DNA of 64,000 nucleotides from Mayamaea pseudoterrestris. Taxonomy: Eukaryota > Bacillariophyta > Bacillariophyceae > Sellaphorales > Sellaphoraceae. Positions within the stretch are counted from its first letter, which is position 1; the number at the start of each line of letters is the position of its first letter. The notes under the pieces were generated by a model. It had not been told where the DNA came from. It saw only the letters and a program-made list of their open reading frames with translations, and searched no databases. The position numbers and the translations under genes are program-made. Shown here piece after piece: positions 29,234 through 43,221 of the stretch. The stretch is taken from assembly GCA_027923505.1 (NCBI GenBank), contig BROI01000005.1, forward strand, positions 124,001 to 188,000, in the 5' to 3' direction.

Positions 29234-32200
29234 CTACTCGTCCGCTTCCATTTCACCCTCCATCTTGTCCTCCTCGGTTTCATCCTCCATGACATCAGCC
29301 ACTGGCGCCGCTGGAGCACCAAACAAGGGTCGAGCGCCAAACGTAGTGCTTGATTGACCAAACGAAAATCCTCCCGTTCCAGTGGAACTCGTTGTATTAA
29401 AGGCTCCAAATGGCGAGGATGCCGGCGGTGGTTGCGTCGGAATTGGGAGTGTAATAGAAGAAGAATTACCAAAACTAAAGAGTGGCGCCGTTGACGAGGA
29501 TCCTGGCGGTTTAATGTCCAAAAAGGCGCCGCCAGTTGAAGGTGCAGAACTAGCAAGGGCGCCAAAGCCGGTGATAGGAGCACTTGTCGCGGCCTGGCCA
29601 AAGGTGGGACCAGCCGAGGATGATCCAAACGCTGCTCCAAACCCACCACCGAACCCTCCGCCAAAAAATGGAGTAGTAGATGGTGTCGCCGCAAACGGGT
29701 TGGAAATATTAAGAGTCGCGTCTGCCGGTTTGCTTGCCTCAGGCTCGATTTCAATAGTGCCATCATCGTTCTTATCGGCTTCTTCGCCTTCCTCCGCTTC
29801 TGGGATCATTTCATTCACCCCTTCGGGTGGAGCATAGACAACATCATCCGTCGTCTCAACATCCTTCGTTTCTTCCTCGTCGTCGACGATCACAATTTCC
29901 GCCTCGGAAGCGGAAGGCGCTTTACTCGCTGATTCTTTCTCTTCAAGTTTCGTTTCAGTTTCGGGGCTGTGAACAACAGGTTGTGAATCCTCTAATTCCA
30001 ATTTCGACTCGTCGGCTTCGGGTTCTTTTGGCGAAGTCTCGCCGACTTTTGTCTCTTTGGCTTCGGGCACTTCTGGGGCAATCTCACCTTGCTTTATTTC
30101 TGGACCTTCTGCCTCGTCAATACTAGTTTTGTGACGCTTGGAACCGGGCGTTTCGCTCGACTTTGGTAAAGCATTGTTCTCCTCATGCTTTGCTTCCGGT
30201 GTGGCAATTGCGTCTGAAGCAGCTTTGCGGGAAAGCGCCTCCTGTAGCTTGCGCTTCTTCTCCATAAGCTTCTCCTTTATCGAAACCTCCTTTCTAATGC
30301 TTGGCGGTGTTGGAGGGTCTTCTACTCGCGGATTGGGCGGTGCAGGTTGTTCTTGCTGAGAATTGCTTGTTGCACGTGGCTGGAACAAGGGAGCACTTGG
30401 GCGAAGCGTTGTTGTCGTTGTCGTTGACGCCGTCGATAAATGCGATGCAACAGGTGCTTCAGTCGTTGATGGTGTAAGAGACACTCTTTCAGTCTCTGCA
30501 TTTAAATTGTCGCTATTCTGTTTCGTTATTTCGTCGGGTTTTGGTCGGTCGCTCGGTCCAAATTTGAAGCCTTCCAAAGGAACCGATGGAACAGACGCCT
30601 GCCTGTGCTCGGTCACAATGTTTGTCTGCTTTTCGGACACTAATTGAGACTCTGGAATTGTGTCCATTACGCCTTTCGCAGGAGCATGCGGGGGTACAGT
30701 TAGAACAGGTGCCGCCTGTCGCAACTTTTCTGCAGCAACATGAGCTTCTAGACGAGCTTCCAAACGAACGATGCTGGCCTTCAACGTTGTTTCTGTGCTA
30801 TTGGCTTCTTGCTTCTCAGCCATTAGTTGCCGTAGTCTCGTTCGTAGATTCTCCGTTTGAGTTGTGAGTCCAGCTACTTCCAACTTTCGCGACGCAACTT
30901 CCTTTTCAAGTTCCGTGCTACGGAGCTTAAGCTCGTCTCGTTCATTTGAAACTGCTGACATGGCCGTTGAATTCGAAGCAGATTCTAGCTGAGCCTCTTT
31001 CTCCTGCATCTCCTTCTGCAACTTGATGTTCTTTTCCTTAAGCTTCGTCGCGATCGTCCGAATGCGCGTATTTTCTTCTTCGGTTGTTCGCTTCCAAGCA
31101 GTAAGCGATTCATTCTCTTTAGCCAATTCGTCGACTCTTTTCTTGAGCTGACTATGCTCCACAGGATCGACTTGGTTAAACTTTGAAACAATGCTTTGTA
31201 CCCGATTCTTCCAGTCGTCAAGATCGCGTCGCAAACTTTCATTTTCGGCCGTGAGCACGGCGATTTTAGTTTCTTGCTCGCGCTTGGCCAACTCCTTGGG
31301 CTGCAAGGCAATCTTAGTTTCGTCAAGCTCCTTCTGCGTTATAGAGAGCGTCTGTTGCAGCTTCTCCGCGCTTTCTCGCAACACATAATTACTGTCGTTT
31401 AGTAGTGATGCTTGCGATTCAAGGGCGGCAACCTTCTCTTTGAGTGCATCCACTTCGGCTGTAGTATCACTAAGTCCACTCTGCTTTCGTAGTTCCGAGA
31501 GCTCTGCCCTCGCCTCGTCTAAGCTACGGCGAATCATTGAGGCGCCGGCTCGTTCGCGTTCGACCGTGCGCTTGACATTATCCAGTTCGGTCTGAAGCAA
31601 TTCGTTTTCAGACCGAAGGATCTTGATAACCTCCCTAGTTTCCGCGAGAGACTTTCGCAATTCATCGAAATTCGATGGAAGTTCAGCTGTAGAATCAATC
31701 TGACTTTCGCCCATCTTCTTTTCCATCGCGCTGCCAAGTGATTCGAGTTGGCGGTGAAGCAAACTGTTTTGTTCCCGAGCGGAAGCAAGATTTTTCTCCG
31801 CCATCGTCATGGATTCTTCCAATAATCGCTTTTCGTTATTCCATAGTTCGAGCCGTTGATCCATTTCCACTTTCAACGTTTCAAACTTCTCCTCAAATGC
31901 GCGACGAAGTTGGCTTTCCTTGTCAGCCTGTTCGCGAGCCTGGCGTAGTGCAGTCCGGGATTCAGAATGCACTGTGAGCTCTCTCTCGTAGTTATTCAAT
32001 GCGTTATCACGCTCTTCGCGTAATACCTCCATGTCCACCTTCATGGCCACAGCCAAAGCTTTTGCGGCATCAGTGTCGTGCTTGTTCGCTTGAATTTCGC
32101 CGTGCAGTGCCGCGATTTCCGATCGCAACGCATTCTCTGCCTGCTCTCGCTCGCCGCGCTGTCTGACGAGATCACTCGTCATCTCTACTACAAGCTGCTG

Positions 32201-35104
32201 CTTGGCTGCATTGTCTTGCTGCAGCCCTTCTATCCGTTGCTGAAAATCTCTCTTTTCTTGGTCTAATTTCTCCTCCGAGCTCTTGATAGCGGCGCTAAGA
32301 TCCGTAAGAGCCTCATCACTGTCCGCTGCTATCTTTTTGTAATGCTCTGCTTCCTTTGCCAAACTTTTCTTTTCCATCTTGGTAGTTTCGAGGTCGTCGG
32401 CTAGGGTCTTTATTCGATTGCGAAGCGATAGTTCAACCTGAGTTTCGTCATCGTCAGCAATCTCGCCAAGTTTACGTTTGGCCAAGCGTAACTGTATCTC
32501 AAGCTCACTGATCTTGGTCTGGCCTTCTTTCAGACCAGTTTGCGCTACCAGCAATTGTTCTTTGACACCAGCAACCTCCTCTAGCAATTTCGACTTCACT
32601 GTTTCGGATTCATGTAGTCGAATGTCCAAAATGCTAATGCGCCCGTTCAAATCTTCAACCAAAGACGCACTTTTTGTCTGCTCCCGATCGAGCTGGCCTC
32701 TTAAGCGATCGGCTTCTGCAAGGGCGCCAGCCATCTCACCCTCGCTCTTTGAAGCAAGTTTAGTTTCGATACGCCGAATGTTATCCATCATACTTCCTTG
32801 GCGAGCCATGTCCGCATGAAGGCGGTTGTTCTCCTCAGCTAATCTACTCTCGGCGGAACGTGCAGTCTGCAGTTCTGTTTCGAGAAGGCGGAGTTTCATT
32901 TGGGCTTGCTTAGACTCACTTTCCTGACTAGAGCACTGATTATTGGCGTTGGATACAGCTTGATGCAGGTCAGCGTTGATTCGCTGCAACTGATTGTAAG
33001 CGTTATTGACCTGAGCCATCTCCTTGCGCGCTCTTTCTAAAGACTCTTCCAGACGCTCACACTTTTCTTTATGATAATGAGCATCTGACTCAGCTCGAGC
33101 AACTTGACTACGCGCAGACAATAAATCGCGCTCATGTTGGCTGACTGAGCTCATCAGCTCAGTTGCATGAGCTTCTTGTCGCCGTAGGCGCTCCGACACG
33201 TCGTCATTCTCGCGCTTTAGAGCGCCCAGCTGTCCGCGTGTCTCAGACAAGTCTTTCTCAAGTTCTCGATTTGTCAGCTCCAATCTTGTTGACCGCTCCG
33301 ACTGCAGCGATATCTGCTGCAGTGCCGATTGGTCATCGAGTGCCACTCCAGAGTGGTTACCACTTTGATGCAGCAAAGCGCGATACAAGTCACGTTGCTG
33401 GACGAGTTTGTCCATGAGCTCCATTTGCTTCGTTCGCTCGTCCTTTAACGCTTTTAGTTCCGCCTCCGACGTGTCGAGCTTCGTTCGCAAAACATCCGTC
33501 TGCAAGCGCCCTTCCAACTCGTTAATTTTTGCTTGCAAACGAAGACGATCAGAAATGAGTTTCTGGTTTTGTGACTGCATTTGTGCAATATCAACCGGAA
33601 AGTTCATATCGACTGCCGCACCAGCTTCCTTGCGCAGCAGAGCTTGAATCTGCTGCGCCAATAAATGATTTTCTTGCTTCAGAGCTCTGACTTCCTTGGC
33701 CAAATTTGTTGCCTCTTGACGCGACGCTTGATTCTCGTTTCGGACAAAGTCCCGCTCCTCAAGCGCATCATGCAAACGCTTCTGAAATTCCTTAATCGAG
33801 TCCATGGCGCGGTCATATTCTTCTCGCTGGCGAACCAATCCAGGCGCCGATGCCTGAATCTCCCTCTCCAAATCAAACAGAATTGACTGACAGTGCTCCT
33901 TTTCTTTTCGTTCCCTACGTAGCGCTCTTTTCGTTTCATGGTAACGAGTATACATCTCAGTCAGTCCCAAAGGCTCGTCATCATCGTCATCCATGGCGTC
34001 GCCATCATCGCTCCTGCGATCGGCATCCATCAGCATCAAACCTCTCGCTGCCCCACTGACACGTGGAACAATGGCTTGCTTCTGCAACTCTGTCGCCTGT
34101 TCGTGCAACAGCACTTGAAACTTTTCCTCTAGCTCCTTGCGCAAATCAAGCTTTTCCTGATCGGCCAGCGTCACAGCCTGCTCCGCCGCTTGCTGCAACG
34201 CTTCATTCTGCTTCTCCAAACTCTGGCAGCGTTGCTTCCACTGCTCAATCTGTCGCTTTTGCATATCGGTCAATTTGCGCTCATCCGCTAGTTCCACTTC
34301 ATGGTCATGTTCAAGCTGCGTCTTTTCGTGCTTGAGCTCGAGCAAGTCACGCGAGAGTTCCGTCACCTTTTCCTGCAAGCGAAGCTCCATCTTGCTCACT
34401 TCATTGTATTTTGCTACAGCTGCTTCCTTTTCGTTTGCAATTACATCAAGCTGCAATTGAACTTGCAGCAAGTGATCGCCATTGTCCTGACGAAGCTTGG
34501 AAATTTGCTTTTGCTTGTCGGCCAACTCCTGCTCGAGCCAAGAAGCGTGCGCATGGACAGCGTCAAGCTCCGTTTGAAGACGATGTTTCTCGTGCAATAA
34601 AGGAATGGCTTGCGATTCTTGAATTTGACCGGCAACTTGCTGCGTGGAAAGTTCCTTCTGAAGCGACTCGTTGGATTTTTTCAAGCGGCTGCAAATAGAA
34701 GGAGAGTCCGCGATTGAGACAAATATCAATAAATAACGATAAGGTAATAATAAATGCGCAAATCAGGCTTACCTTAGCTCTTCTCGCAACTGATCCGCCT
34801 CTGTTTGCATCCGGTCCATGCGTTCCTGCACCAACTTTTGATTCTCCTCCTTCTCCACAATCGTTTGCTTTGCTACAGTCAATTCATGCTGCAACTGCGT
34901 CTCATTCACTACAACTTGACGAGACGCAGTAAGCTCGACTTGCAGCTTCGAAACGATAGCCTTTTCCGTCTGCAAAGCATCATAGGCGTTACTTCGCTCC
35001 TGCTTGAGTTGTAGGTACTGCTTCTCGAGGTCTTCCAAGACGCTCCGCTGCGCCTGCGACCAGGCAACCTCCTGCGCCCGACGCCAAGACGGAGATGCAG
35101 ACAT
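29234..35104 (-). CDS. TPR: Tpr/Mlp/NUA-type nuclear-basket nucleoporin with FG tail
   Basis: Two exons: 35104-34773 and 34688-29234 (phase 2, 84-bp intron), 1928 aa. Residues 1 to about 1350 are almost continuous coiled coil rich in Glu, Lys, Gln and Leu, the hallmark of Tpr/Mlp proteins that form the filaments of the nuclear basket and act in mRNA export and spindle checkpoint anchoring. Then follows a low-complexity part with Pro/Thr and acidic stretches. The last 180 residues contain about eleven FG dipeptides (GGFGGGFG, PTFGQ, LFSFGN, GFSFGQ, PLFGAP), a typical FG-nucleoporin tail, ending in an acidic EEDKMEGEMEADE. Metazoan Tpr has no such FG array. Other long coiled-coil proteins are possible, but the FG tail supports a pore location. 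It shares a 201-bp divergent promoter with the SGNH hydrolase. Confidence 0.8.
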
Positions 35105-35305
35105 TTGAAATGTTGTATTTGTCAGCTATTTATACTATCTTGATTAGATTGAGACGAACGCAGTCGACAACGCGACGAAATCCCATGGCCGTCGGTGCGC
35201 TGCGCGCGAGCGAGGATTCAGTGTTGGTGCGACATTGCGACACGATGACTTCACCGCATCAACCACACCTTCGCCAACATCATTCTGTTGCCGTTTTACA
35301 GTTTC

Positions 35306-36097
35306 ATGGCAAGCAAACCGATACAATTTAGAATGAACCGCTTTGCATTGCTACAGGCTCGACCGCTTTTAGTTGTAACGTTGGCTATTGCAGTGATTCT
35401 CTTAGTCTGCAATCGCTTCATGGCGTCATCATCATCGCCATCCCAAGCGCACGCCCTCGAGTCGCAAACAACGTCCAAACATGTGCAGCATCGCATTCTC
35501 TGCTACGGAGATAGTCTCACTGCTGGAACGACGAATAGCTACACTCTTTATCCATATGCTCCCTTTTTGGAACGAGCTCTAAAGGCGGCAGGTCGAGAAA
35601 ACGTTCAAGTTCGACACGTTGGCCTCCCAGGTTGGACGGCCCAGCAAATGGTTGCCACGGCGTCCGAAAAGCAAGGAATCGAGTCTCAAATTCTCCGAGT
35701 CAAGGATCCGAGCCTTTCCCTGGTTGTGATTTTGGCCGGGACGAACGATTTAGGACATGGCTTTGGTGAGGACGAAATTGCTAAAAATGTGTTGCAGCTG
35801 CACAAGATTGCGCGAAGGAACCAAGTTCCAGCGACTCTGGCAATCGCCATTCCGCCCAGTGGCTACACGAGTCAGAACGAAGCTGCGAGACTTGTGGTGC
35901 AAGGAGTCAATGAGGCGCTGCAAGAGTATAGTGCGAGAGAACCCAACATGTCGTTTACACCCTTTCCCTTTGAGTTTGAACGAGGCGGCGAAAACTGGAG
36001 TCCCGATACTCTACATTTGAGTCCAACAGGATATGAAAAGTTGGGGCAAAGTTTAGCTTCTGTGGTTGGCAAGATACTTGACCAGCTTGAGGAGTAA
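35306..36097 (+). CDS. Membrane-anchored SGNH/GDSL hydrolase
   Basis: Single exon, 263 aa from the ATG at 35306; a second ATG at 35333 is possible. Residues 16-34 (PLLVVTLAIAVILLVCN) form a signal anchor. SGNH blocks are present: block I with the nucleophile Ser in ILCYGDSLTAG, block II Gly in HVGLPGWTA, block III Asn in LAGTNDLG, and block V Asp and His in SPDTLHLSPTGY. Such enzymes cleave ester bonds in lipids, acylated sugars or thioesters. The compact size and GDSL spacing resemble TesA-like arylesterases; the substrate cannot be told. Confidence 0.87.
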   Translation: MASKPIQFRMNRFALLQARPLLVVTLAIAVILLVCNRFMASSSSPSQAHALESQTTSKHVQHRILCYGDSLTAGTTNSYTLYPYAPFLERALKAAGRENVQVRHVGLPGWTAQQMVATASEKQGIESQILRVKDPSLSLVVILAGTNDLGHGFGEDEIAKNVLQLHKIARRNQVPATLAIAIPPSGYTSQNEAARLVVQGVNEALQEYSAREPNMSFTPFPFEFERGGENWSPDTLHLSPTGYEKLGQSLASVVGKILDQLEE

Positions 36098-36759
36098 TCA
36101 CAGACGATCGCGACGAGCTCGTCAATCGGAAGGTTTGTAACAAACTCACTCGGCTACACTCGTTTCGTCAGCTTGCACTGTCACGCTTCACTGCAGATGC
36201 ACCTTTGGTCGCAGTAAACTACTGAACCATTGCCAAGAATCTGGACTTGCACGAAATGAATTTGGCTACGCCGTCGACTAAGCATTTCAACGATGCAAAG
36301 CACCACATGCGGTGCGAAATTTACTTGTATCGACTTCGCCGCATCAGCATAAGATTCTCTTTCACTGTCAATAAAAGATAACTCCTCTACGTAGATGCTC
36401 TATAAAGAACGGTTCTGTCCATCTTTGTAAATTTTAACGGCGCAGTCTTGTTTGGCGGAGAATAGGCAGCCGCCAGTTAGTTTAACTGAACCATAACGCC
36501 ACTACACTGCAGTACAGTTTCACGCATAGTGCACAATGCGATCGAGGCACGCACGCATGGGAGCGTCGGAGCGCGGAGTTTTTAACGCCAATCGTGCACT
36601 CTCTAGCGTTCGTAGAGGAGCTACTTTAGTCGCTCCATCCACCGAAGCCTTCTCCGCGTGTCGGCAAGCTCCTCGCTGCGTTGGGAGGCGCCACAAAACC
36701 AACTTCCAAGAGTTGTTGCAGCGTTCGTTTCCTATCGTTCTACAAGTCCTATCATCACC
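36098..36759. other. Intergenic region, polyubiquitin promoter
   Basis: These 662 bp lie between the SGNH hydrolase stop and the polyubiquitin ATG, both on the plus strand. An AATAAA-like signal (caataaaaga) near 36370 may end the upstream transcript, and a tctataaag box lies near 36398. An open frame at 36536-36769 runs into the splice donor and is not taken as a gene. Confidence 0.4.
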
Positions 36760-38418
<1,659 letters not shown>

Positions 38419-38670
38419 GTTGATTGAGCTGCAAGATTTGGCGTAAGGTAGTTTAAATCTACAGTAGACCTCTAGTTTGGTTTATACTACTTTAAAAGCT
38501 CCAATAACATAGAACAACATAGCTACCTTTCCATGACTTGCCATGTCAAGCGCGACAGCTTCATAAACTTCTCCGGTTCGGCAGAATCTGACCGGTTCTG
38601 ACGCAACCACGTGATTCTCCATGTCGCTCCTTGCTTTCTTTTGGCGTCATTCTCCAAGCATGTTACAACC

Positions 38671-40121
38671 ATGACGAGATACATCGCTGCATCATCTCTA
38701 CTATTATCCTTGTGCATGTGGAGAACTGCTTCAAGCTTTGTTTCGCGAAAGCTCATTGTGAATCAACGAGCCTTTACGGCAGCATCATCATGGCACGGCC
38801 TTGGCGCCTTTCACCTTGACGAAGGCGAGGCCGACGTCATGGAGCAACTCGTGGGAGGCGAACGATACAGCATGGTGCCGCTTCCCGACAGCATGATGGA
38901 TACGACTCTGTTTGTCGGCAATCTATGTGAATTCGTTCACGACGGCGACTTGAGTCTATTGTTTGAATGTGTTTGCTCCGACGTTCACAAGCCTCCTCCG
39001 CCAGCATGCGTGAGCCGGAAACCGAATCGAGATTCGTTGCAGTATGGATTTGTGACGTTTGCGACTAGAAAAGAAAAGGAGGTGAGTGTTGGGAAGTTGC
39101 TACAAGAGCATTGGTTACGCTTGAACATTGACAAGCTCACTCATCGCGTAACTCCATTGTTCGTTGCCACACCCATCAGGCCGCCATTATTCGCTTTGAC
39201 GGATACGAATGGCGGGGCCGCAGCATCAAGGTGCAACCAATCGTCGATCACCCCATCAATGGTCGCGTACGAGTTCCCGAAAAACTCGTCGCCTTTTGCT
39301 GCGGGCCCGTCAAGTCCTCGACTCGACAACCACACAACACCAAGGACACGTCGCTGCGCCGCATTTCACGCGACGACGTGGAGCGCCTCAGTCGGGGACA
39401 ACCGTCCAAGCGCAAGGGATACGGCTCTCGCAACGTTCCTCATCGATTGAACGACGAGGAGCGCAGCGAGTTTGATCGCGCCGCCCGCAAGGGATTCTTG
39501 ACCGTCAATGGTCCAACGGGCATTCGTCGCACCCGCAAGGGATCGCCGCTCGTCAACATTCATCGACAGTGGTGCGATGCGCGCGCCAAGCCGCAGATTG
39601 TCTTGTACAAGGCCAGCAATGGACAAACACTTGATATATTGGAGGTGGACTTTTCGCCGCTGCGGCTGCACGCCTTGACGACGAATGCTGCTGGCGAGTT
39701 CATGGTGCAGTGGAAGGCGGACATGTTTACGGCGGCCACCATGACGGGCATGGATGTGACATTGGATGAGGAAGTGTTCATTGACGCGCCCATTGAATGC
39801 TCCGAGGAGGAAGCTGACGACGAATGTTCGGCTGGATACATGGTGGTAGTGGACCAGGACAATCCAGTGGCATGGGCGACGCGACCCATTTGGAAGTTAC
39901 CAGTCGTTAGTCTTGGTACGTTTGAAGGTCCGCGGTCCAGCGCCAAGCAAATGGCCAAGGAGCTTGGTAAGCTTTGGGAGATTCCCGAGGTTGATGCCGT
40001 CACGGGGGAAGGGCCAAAGAGTCGACGAGCTGCTGGTGCCACAAAGGGCGGAAAGACCAAGGTCAAGGGAATCAGTGAACGGCGAAGGCAACGAGGAGGT
40101 GGTCATCGACAGGCATGGTAA
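38671..40121 (+). CDS. Plastid-targeted RRM RNA-binding protein
   Basis: Two exons, 38671-39081 and 39180-40121 (phase 0, 98-bp intron), 450 aa. The start MTRYIAASSLLLSLCMWRTASSF is a signal peptide ending at SSF|VS, followed by a Ser/Arg-rich stretch, as in complex-plastid precursors. A single RRM begins near residue 80: RNP2 is LFVGNL, RNP1 is YGFVTF, and the last strand (RGRSIKVQPI) is only obtained after splicing, which proves the intron. The C-terminal 300 residues include a basic segment (SKRKGYGSRNVPHRL), a part unlike known domains and a basic tail (RRRQRGGGHRQAW). A role in plastid RNA processing or translation is inferred. Confidence 0.82.
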
Positions 40122-40201
40122 ATACGCTAGTATTGTACATGCCATATAACGTAGTTTTGTTTGTATTCATATCAGAATGTCTATTACTACAAGTACTAGC
40201 G

Positions 40202-41413
40202 TTACGTTTCGTCGCCAAGAACTGCACTCTCCTGAACTACCAATCCCGACTGATGCTCCGTCTGTATGCCGACATGCTCATGGTAGAATCCCTTTTCGCA
40301 TCCAGCAACTCCACATTCAAAGATACTTTCCTTGTCACGCTGATCCGTATTCTTTTGATGCACTAAGTATTCCATCAAGGCATCCTCCTCGGGCCGAATG
40401 CGACAAACGTCGCGGGGCGGCTCGGTGCTCAACACTCCCGTCCGATCCAGCCACTCGTCCACTTGACGCGTCACCAGCGTACCATTGGAGTCAAACAATC
40501 CCACCAAGCCGGGGCAGCACGCCACCATGCGTCCCTGCTGAATGGCAATCAACGCCGGAACGTCGCGATCCGCCTGCAAGTGACCAAGCGATTTGGACGC
40601 CAGGTCAACGTCCATGAGCAAGCAGCTGCGGCCGCCGCATTTCATGAATCGCGTTCCAAAGTGCTTTGGCGCAACCTGCTGCTCCAAATACAAGTCCAGC
40701 TGCGCGCAGCGCACTGAATCGGGATCATACAAGTGCAGCACTACAAAGTCATTGACGAGTGCCTCGGATCCATTTGATGCCAGCCCCGCCGCGCGCAAGA
40801 CGCGCGTCGGATGCATTTGGCGATGCGCGCCGTAGCCATGCTGACGCGTCTGCTGCTTCTGCAGTAATTGCCACTGTAGTTCGGCCATGCGATTGGCCTG
40901 AATGCGCTCGAGGTCAACGTCGTGTGATATATCATGGTTGTCGTCGTTGAGTAAATAGTCGTACTCCGAGTCGTCGTCATCGTCCGCGTCGGAATCAGGC
41001 TGGGTCTTGTCGCCGCCATGCAAAGTTTCAATGGGATCGTCGTCATGTTCAATCGTTTCTCGCCGATTTGATCGTTCGTCTCCATCGTCTCCATCAATGC
41101 TGTCGAGACTCTGCTGCTGCTGCAATCTCAATTCCTCGAGTGCCCTGTAGTCACCAGTCCCATCATTGTCAGGATCATAGCAGCACCGACATCCACTAAA
41201 TTTGAGTGTTTCCACTAAATTGCGTCGCATGCGCTCCTGCTGCAGCGTCGCGTGCTGATTTTTTAGAAGCGTTTCATCCAATGCATTGGCGCGACGATTG
41301 CTTGCCACCTCGCGCTGGCAGCACGCGTCCAGCGTGGGATCAATGTCGGTTAATTGCTGATTGCTGGTTTTCGTCATGTCCACGGGTGCTCCTAGTCCTT
41401 GGAGGCGGTTCAT
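40202..41413 (-). CDS. TXNDC9: TXNDC9/phosducin-like thioredoxin-fold protein
   Basis: Single exon, 403 aa, ATG at 41413. The motif order RMAELQWQLLQKQQ ... HGYGAHRQ ... FVVLHLYDPDSVRCAQLD ... GTRFMKC ... DVPALIAIQQG corresponds to TXNDC9 (PhLP3), where R-M-A-E-L is followed by G-H-G-x-Y-R-E-I and a V-x-H-F-Y-x-P-x-x-x-R-C strand. No redox CxxC is present in the thioredoxin fold. Family members regulate the CCT chaperonin in folding of actin and tubulin. The protein is longer than the usual 220-230 residues: it has an N-terminal Cys-containing region (SGCRCCYDPDNDGTGDYR), an acidic Asp-rich stretch, and an unfamiliar C-terminus. It shares a 194-bp divergent promoter with the ClpR gene. Confidence 0.78.
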   Translation of the reverse strand: MNRLQGLGAPVDMTKTSNQQLTDIDPTLDACCQREVASNRRANALDETLLKNQHATLQQERMRRNLVETLKFSGCRCCYDPDNDGTGDYRALEELRLQQQQSLDSIDGDDGDERSNRRETIEHDDDPIETLHGGDKTQPDSDADDDDDSEYDYLLNDDNHDISHDVDLERIQANRMAELQWQLLQKQQTRQHGYGAHRQMHPTRVLRAAGLASNGSEALVNDFVVLHLYDPDSVRCAQLDLYLEQQVAPKHFGTRFMKCGGRSCLLMDVDLASKSLGHLQADRDVPALIAIQQGRMVACCPGLVGLFDSNGTLVTRQVDEWLDRTGVLSTEPPRDVCRIRPEEDALMEYLVHQKNTDQRDKESIFECGVAGCEKGFYHEHVGIQTEHQSGLVVQESAVLGDET

Positions 41414-41607
41414 GACGAATATTGTGATTGTTGTTTATAGTAAGTGAACGAAATGAGGGGCTGCAAAACAGAAGATGAATGATGGTGCTAGCGAATCGAG
41501 CGGTCAGCAGAATGTCGCAGTGAGTAATGATCAGACACGAACTGCTTCGATCCACATCATGCACCTCGTCGTCCTGTCAGTGTTTCTTCGTCACAAACCA
41601 CCACACC

Positions 41608-42718
41608 ATGTTGATAATGAGGTTTCTTGTCCTTTCCACCCTTCTACTCCCTCTAGGAGTCACATCCTACTCTGTCAATGACTTTATCAAGGAACGCAAC
41701 CTTGCCAAAAGATCTGCATCACCCGCCTACGTGTCTCCATCATCCCTCTCCCAAGCCTCCATCGCTCGCTTGCATACAAACATGATGCTGCACCGCGACA
41801 CGATTCGCATGCCATCGGAAACGCCCATGGTCCCCTACAAGTCTCCGAACAGTCAGTACGCGCAGTTCATTGACATTACTGCCGCCATGTACAAGGATCG
41901 GACCTTGTTCATTAGCAAGTTTATTGACGAAAATACAGCCAACTCCATCATTTCAACCTTGCTGTATTTGCGCAAGGAGTCGTCGCGTGATCCCATTTCC
42001 ATTTATTTGAACTGTCCGGGAGGATGGCAACGACCGGCGCTGGCAGTATATGATTTGATTCAAAATACAAAAAAGGTTTGTCATGTAAACGAAACTTTTG
42101 TGAAATAGAGTAGAGTGCAGTTGAAGATGGCTGCAAGTCTACTAATGTCTCACTCATTCACAAAATATATCATTATCATCGCTACTATTCACACAGAACT
42201 GCAAAGTCGAAACCGTCAACCTTGGCCTCTGCGCCGGCATGGGCGCCATGCTGTGCGCCTCCGGCACCAAGGGCTACCGCTCGTGCATGCCCAACGCGCG
42301 CTTTATCATGTCGCGCACCGGCATGGAGCAAGCCTTTCGCGGACAGGCCACCGACATTGCGCTGGAAGTGAAAAACAACAAGCTATGGAACAGTCGCATG
42401 GAGGAGGAACTGAGTCTACTGACGGGTCAAAAGTTGGAAACGATTCAGCAGAATTTGAAGCGAGACTTTTATCTTGTTTCGGAGGAGGCGGTGCAGTTTG
42501 GACTCATTGACAAGGTGCTACTGCCGAACATGCACAAGCGCAGCGCGCGTGGTGGATTGGCTGACTTGGGGCAGTTTGAGGGAGACTCGACGCAGCGTTA
42601 CCAGGGCAATGATGACCAGCAGGGTGGTGGATGGGGCTCAAGGCAGCAGCAGCAGCAACCGCCAAGCGGAGGAAACAATGACGACGACGATGATGAACCA
42701 AAGATTGCAAAAGGTTAA
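41608..42718 (+). CDS. Plastid ClpR-like subunit (ClpP fold, catalytic residues lost)
   Basis: Two exons, 41608-42075 and 42197-42718 (phase 0, 121-bp intron), 329 aa. The N-terminus MLIMRFLVLSTLLLPLGVTSYS is a signal peptide, followed by a Ser/Arg-rich transit-like region. The Clp protease fold is clear: FISKFIDENTANSIISTLLYL, IYLNCPGG, LGLCAGMGAMLCASGTKGYR, MPNARFIMSRTG. In active ClpP the nucleophile Ser sits in A-S-M-G-A and the His in M-I-H-Q-P; here these read AGMGA and MSRTG, so Ser and His are both missing. That defines a ClpR-type non-catalytic ring subunit. The C-terminus has a Gln/Asn/Asp-rich tail. Confidence 0.87.
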
Positions 42719-43221
42719 GATTATAGTAATTAGAGGAGTATAAACTGTCATCTGTTCTATAACGTAGTTGCAGAGTACCTGTTGGATTTTTTGCATTGTA
42801 TGCGCGAGTTGTGTCGCCGACGCCTGTTCACGTTTCGCCAAAGGACCAACACTCTTACCAGACTTTAGTGATGTTTGATAAGAACATCAATCGGGACAAT
42901 TTCTTCATTGCATAGACCGGCGCATAGTGCCCTAGTACGATTGTCAGCAGCTACCAAATGAACGAAGCAGGCAATCCATGAATACCACTCCGACGTTCTT
43001 GCCCGGCTTGCTCGCACGATGTCGCAGCGCGCAAGCCAGACTACTCTTCGTCACTCACTCGGGTTCCACGAAACGAAACGAGCAGCTGCCAATCAATTCG
43101 CGCAATGTTTGACACAAGCCATCAACGCGACCTCATCCATCGTCGTCGATTACTGCAGTCGCACCTTTTCGCACGATCAGTGCCAGCAGTTGCTACTGAA
43201 GACAATACTAAGGATATAGCA
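42719..43221. other. Intergenic ClpR / CRM
   Basis: These 503 bp separate two co-oriented genes. The reading frame of the CRM gene is open from an ATG at 43105, but the first 39 codons look unstructured. No element is recognised. Confidence 0.4.

Noticed and set aside
29155-29766. 203-codon open frame overlapping the FG tail of the Tpr-like gene in another frame
   Set aside because: Arg/Leu-rich composition produced by reading the FG-coding sequence out of frame.
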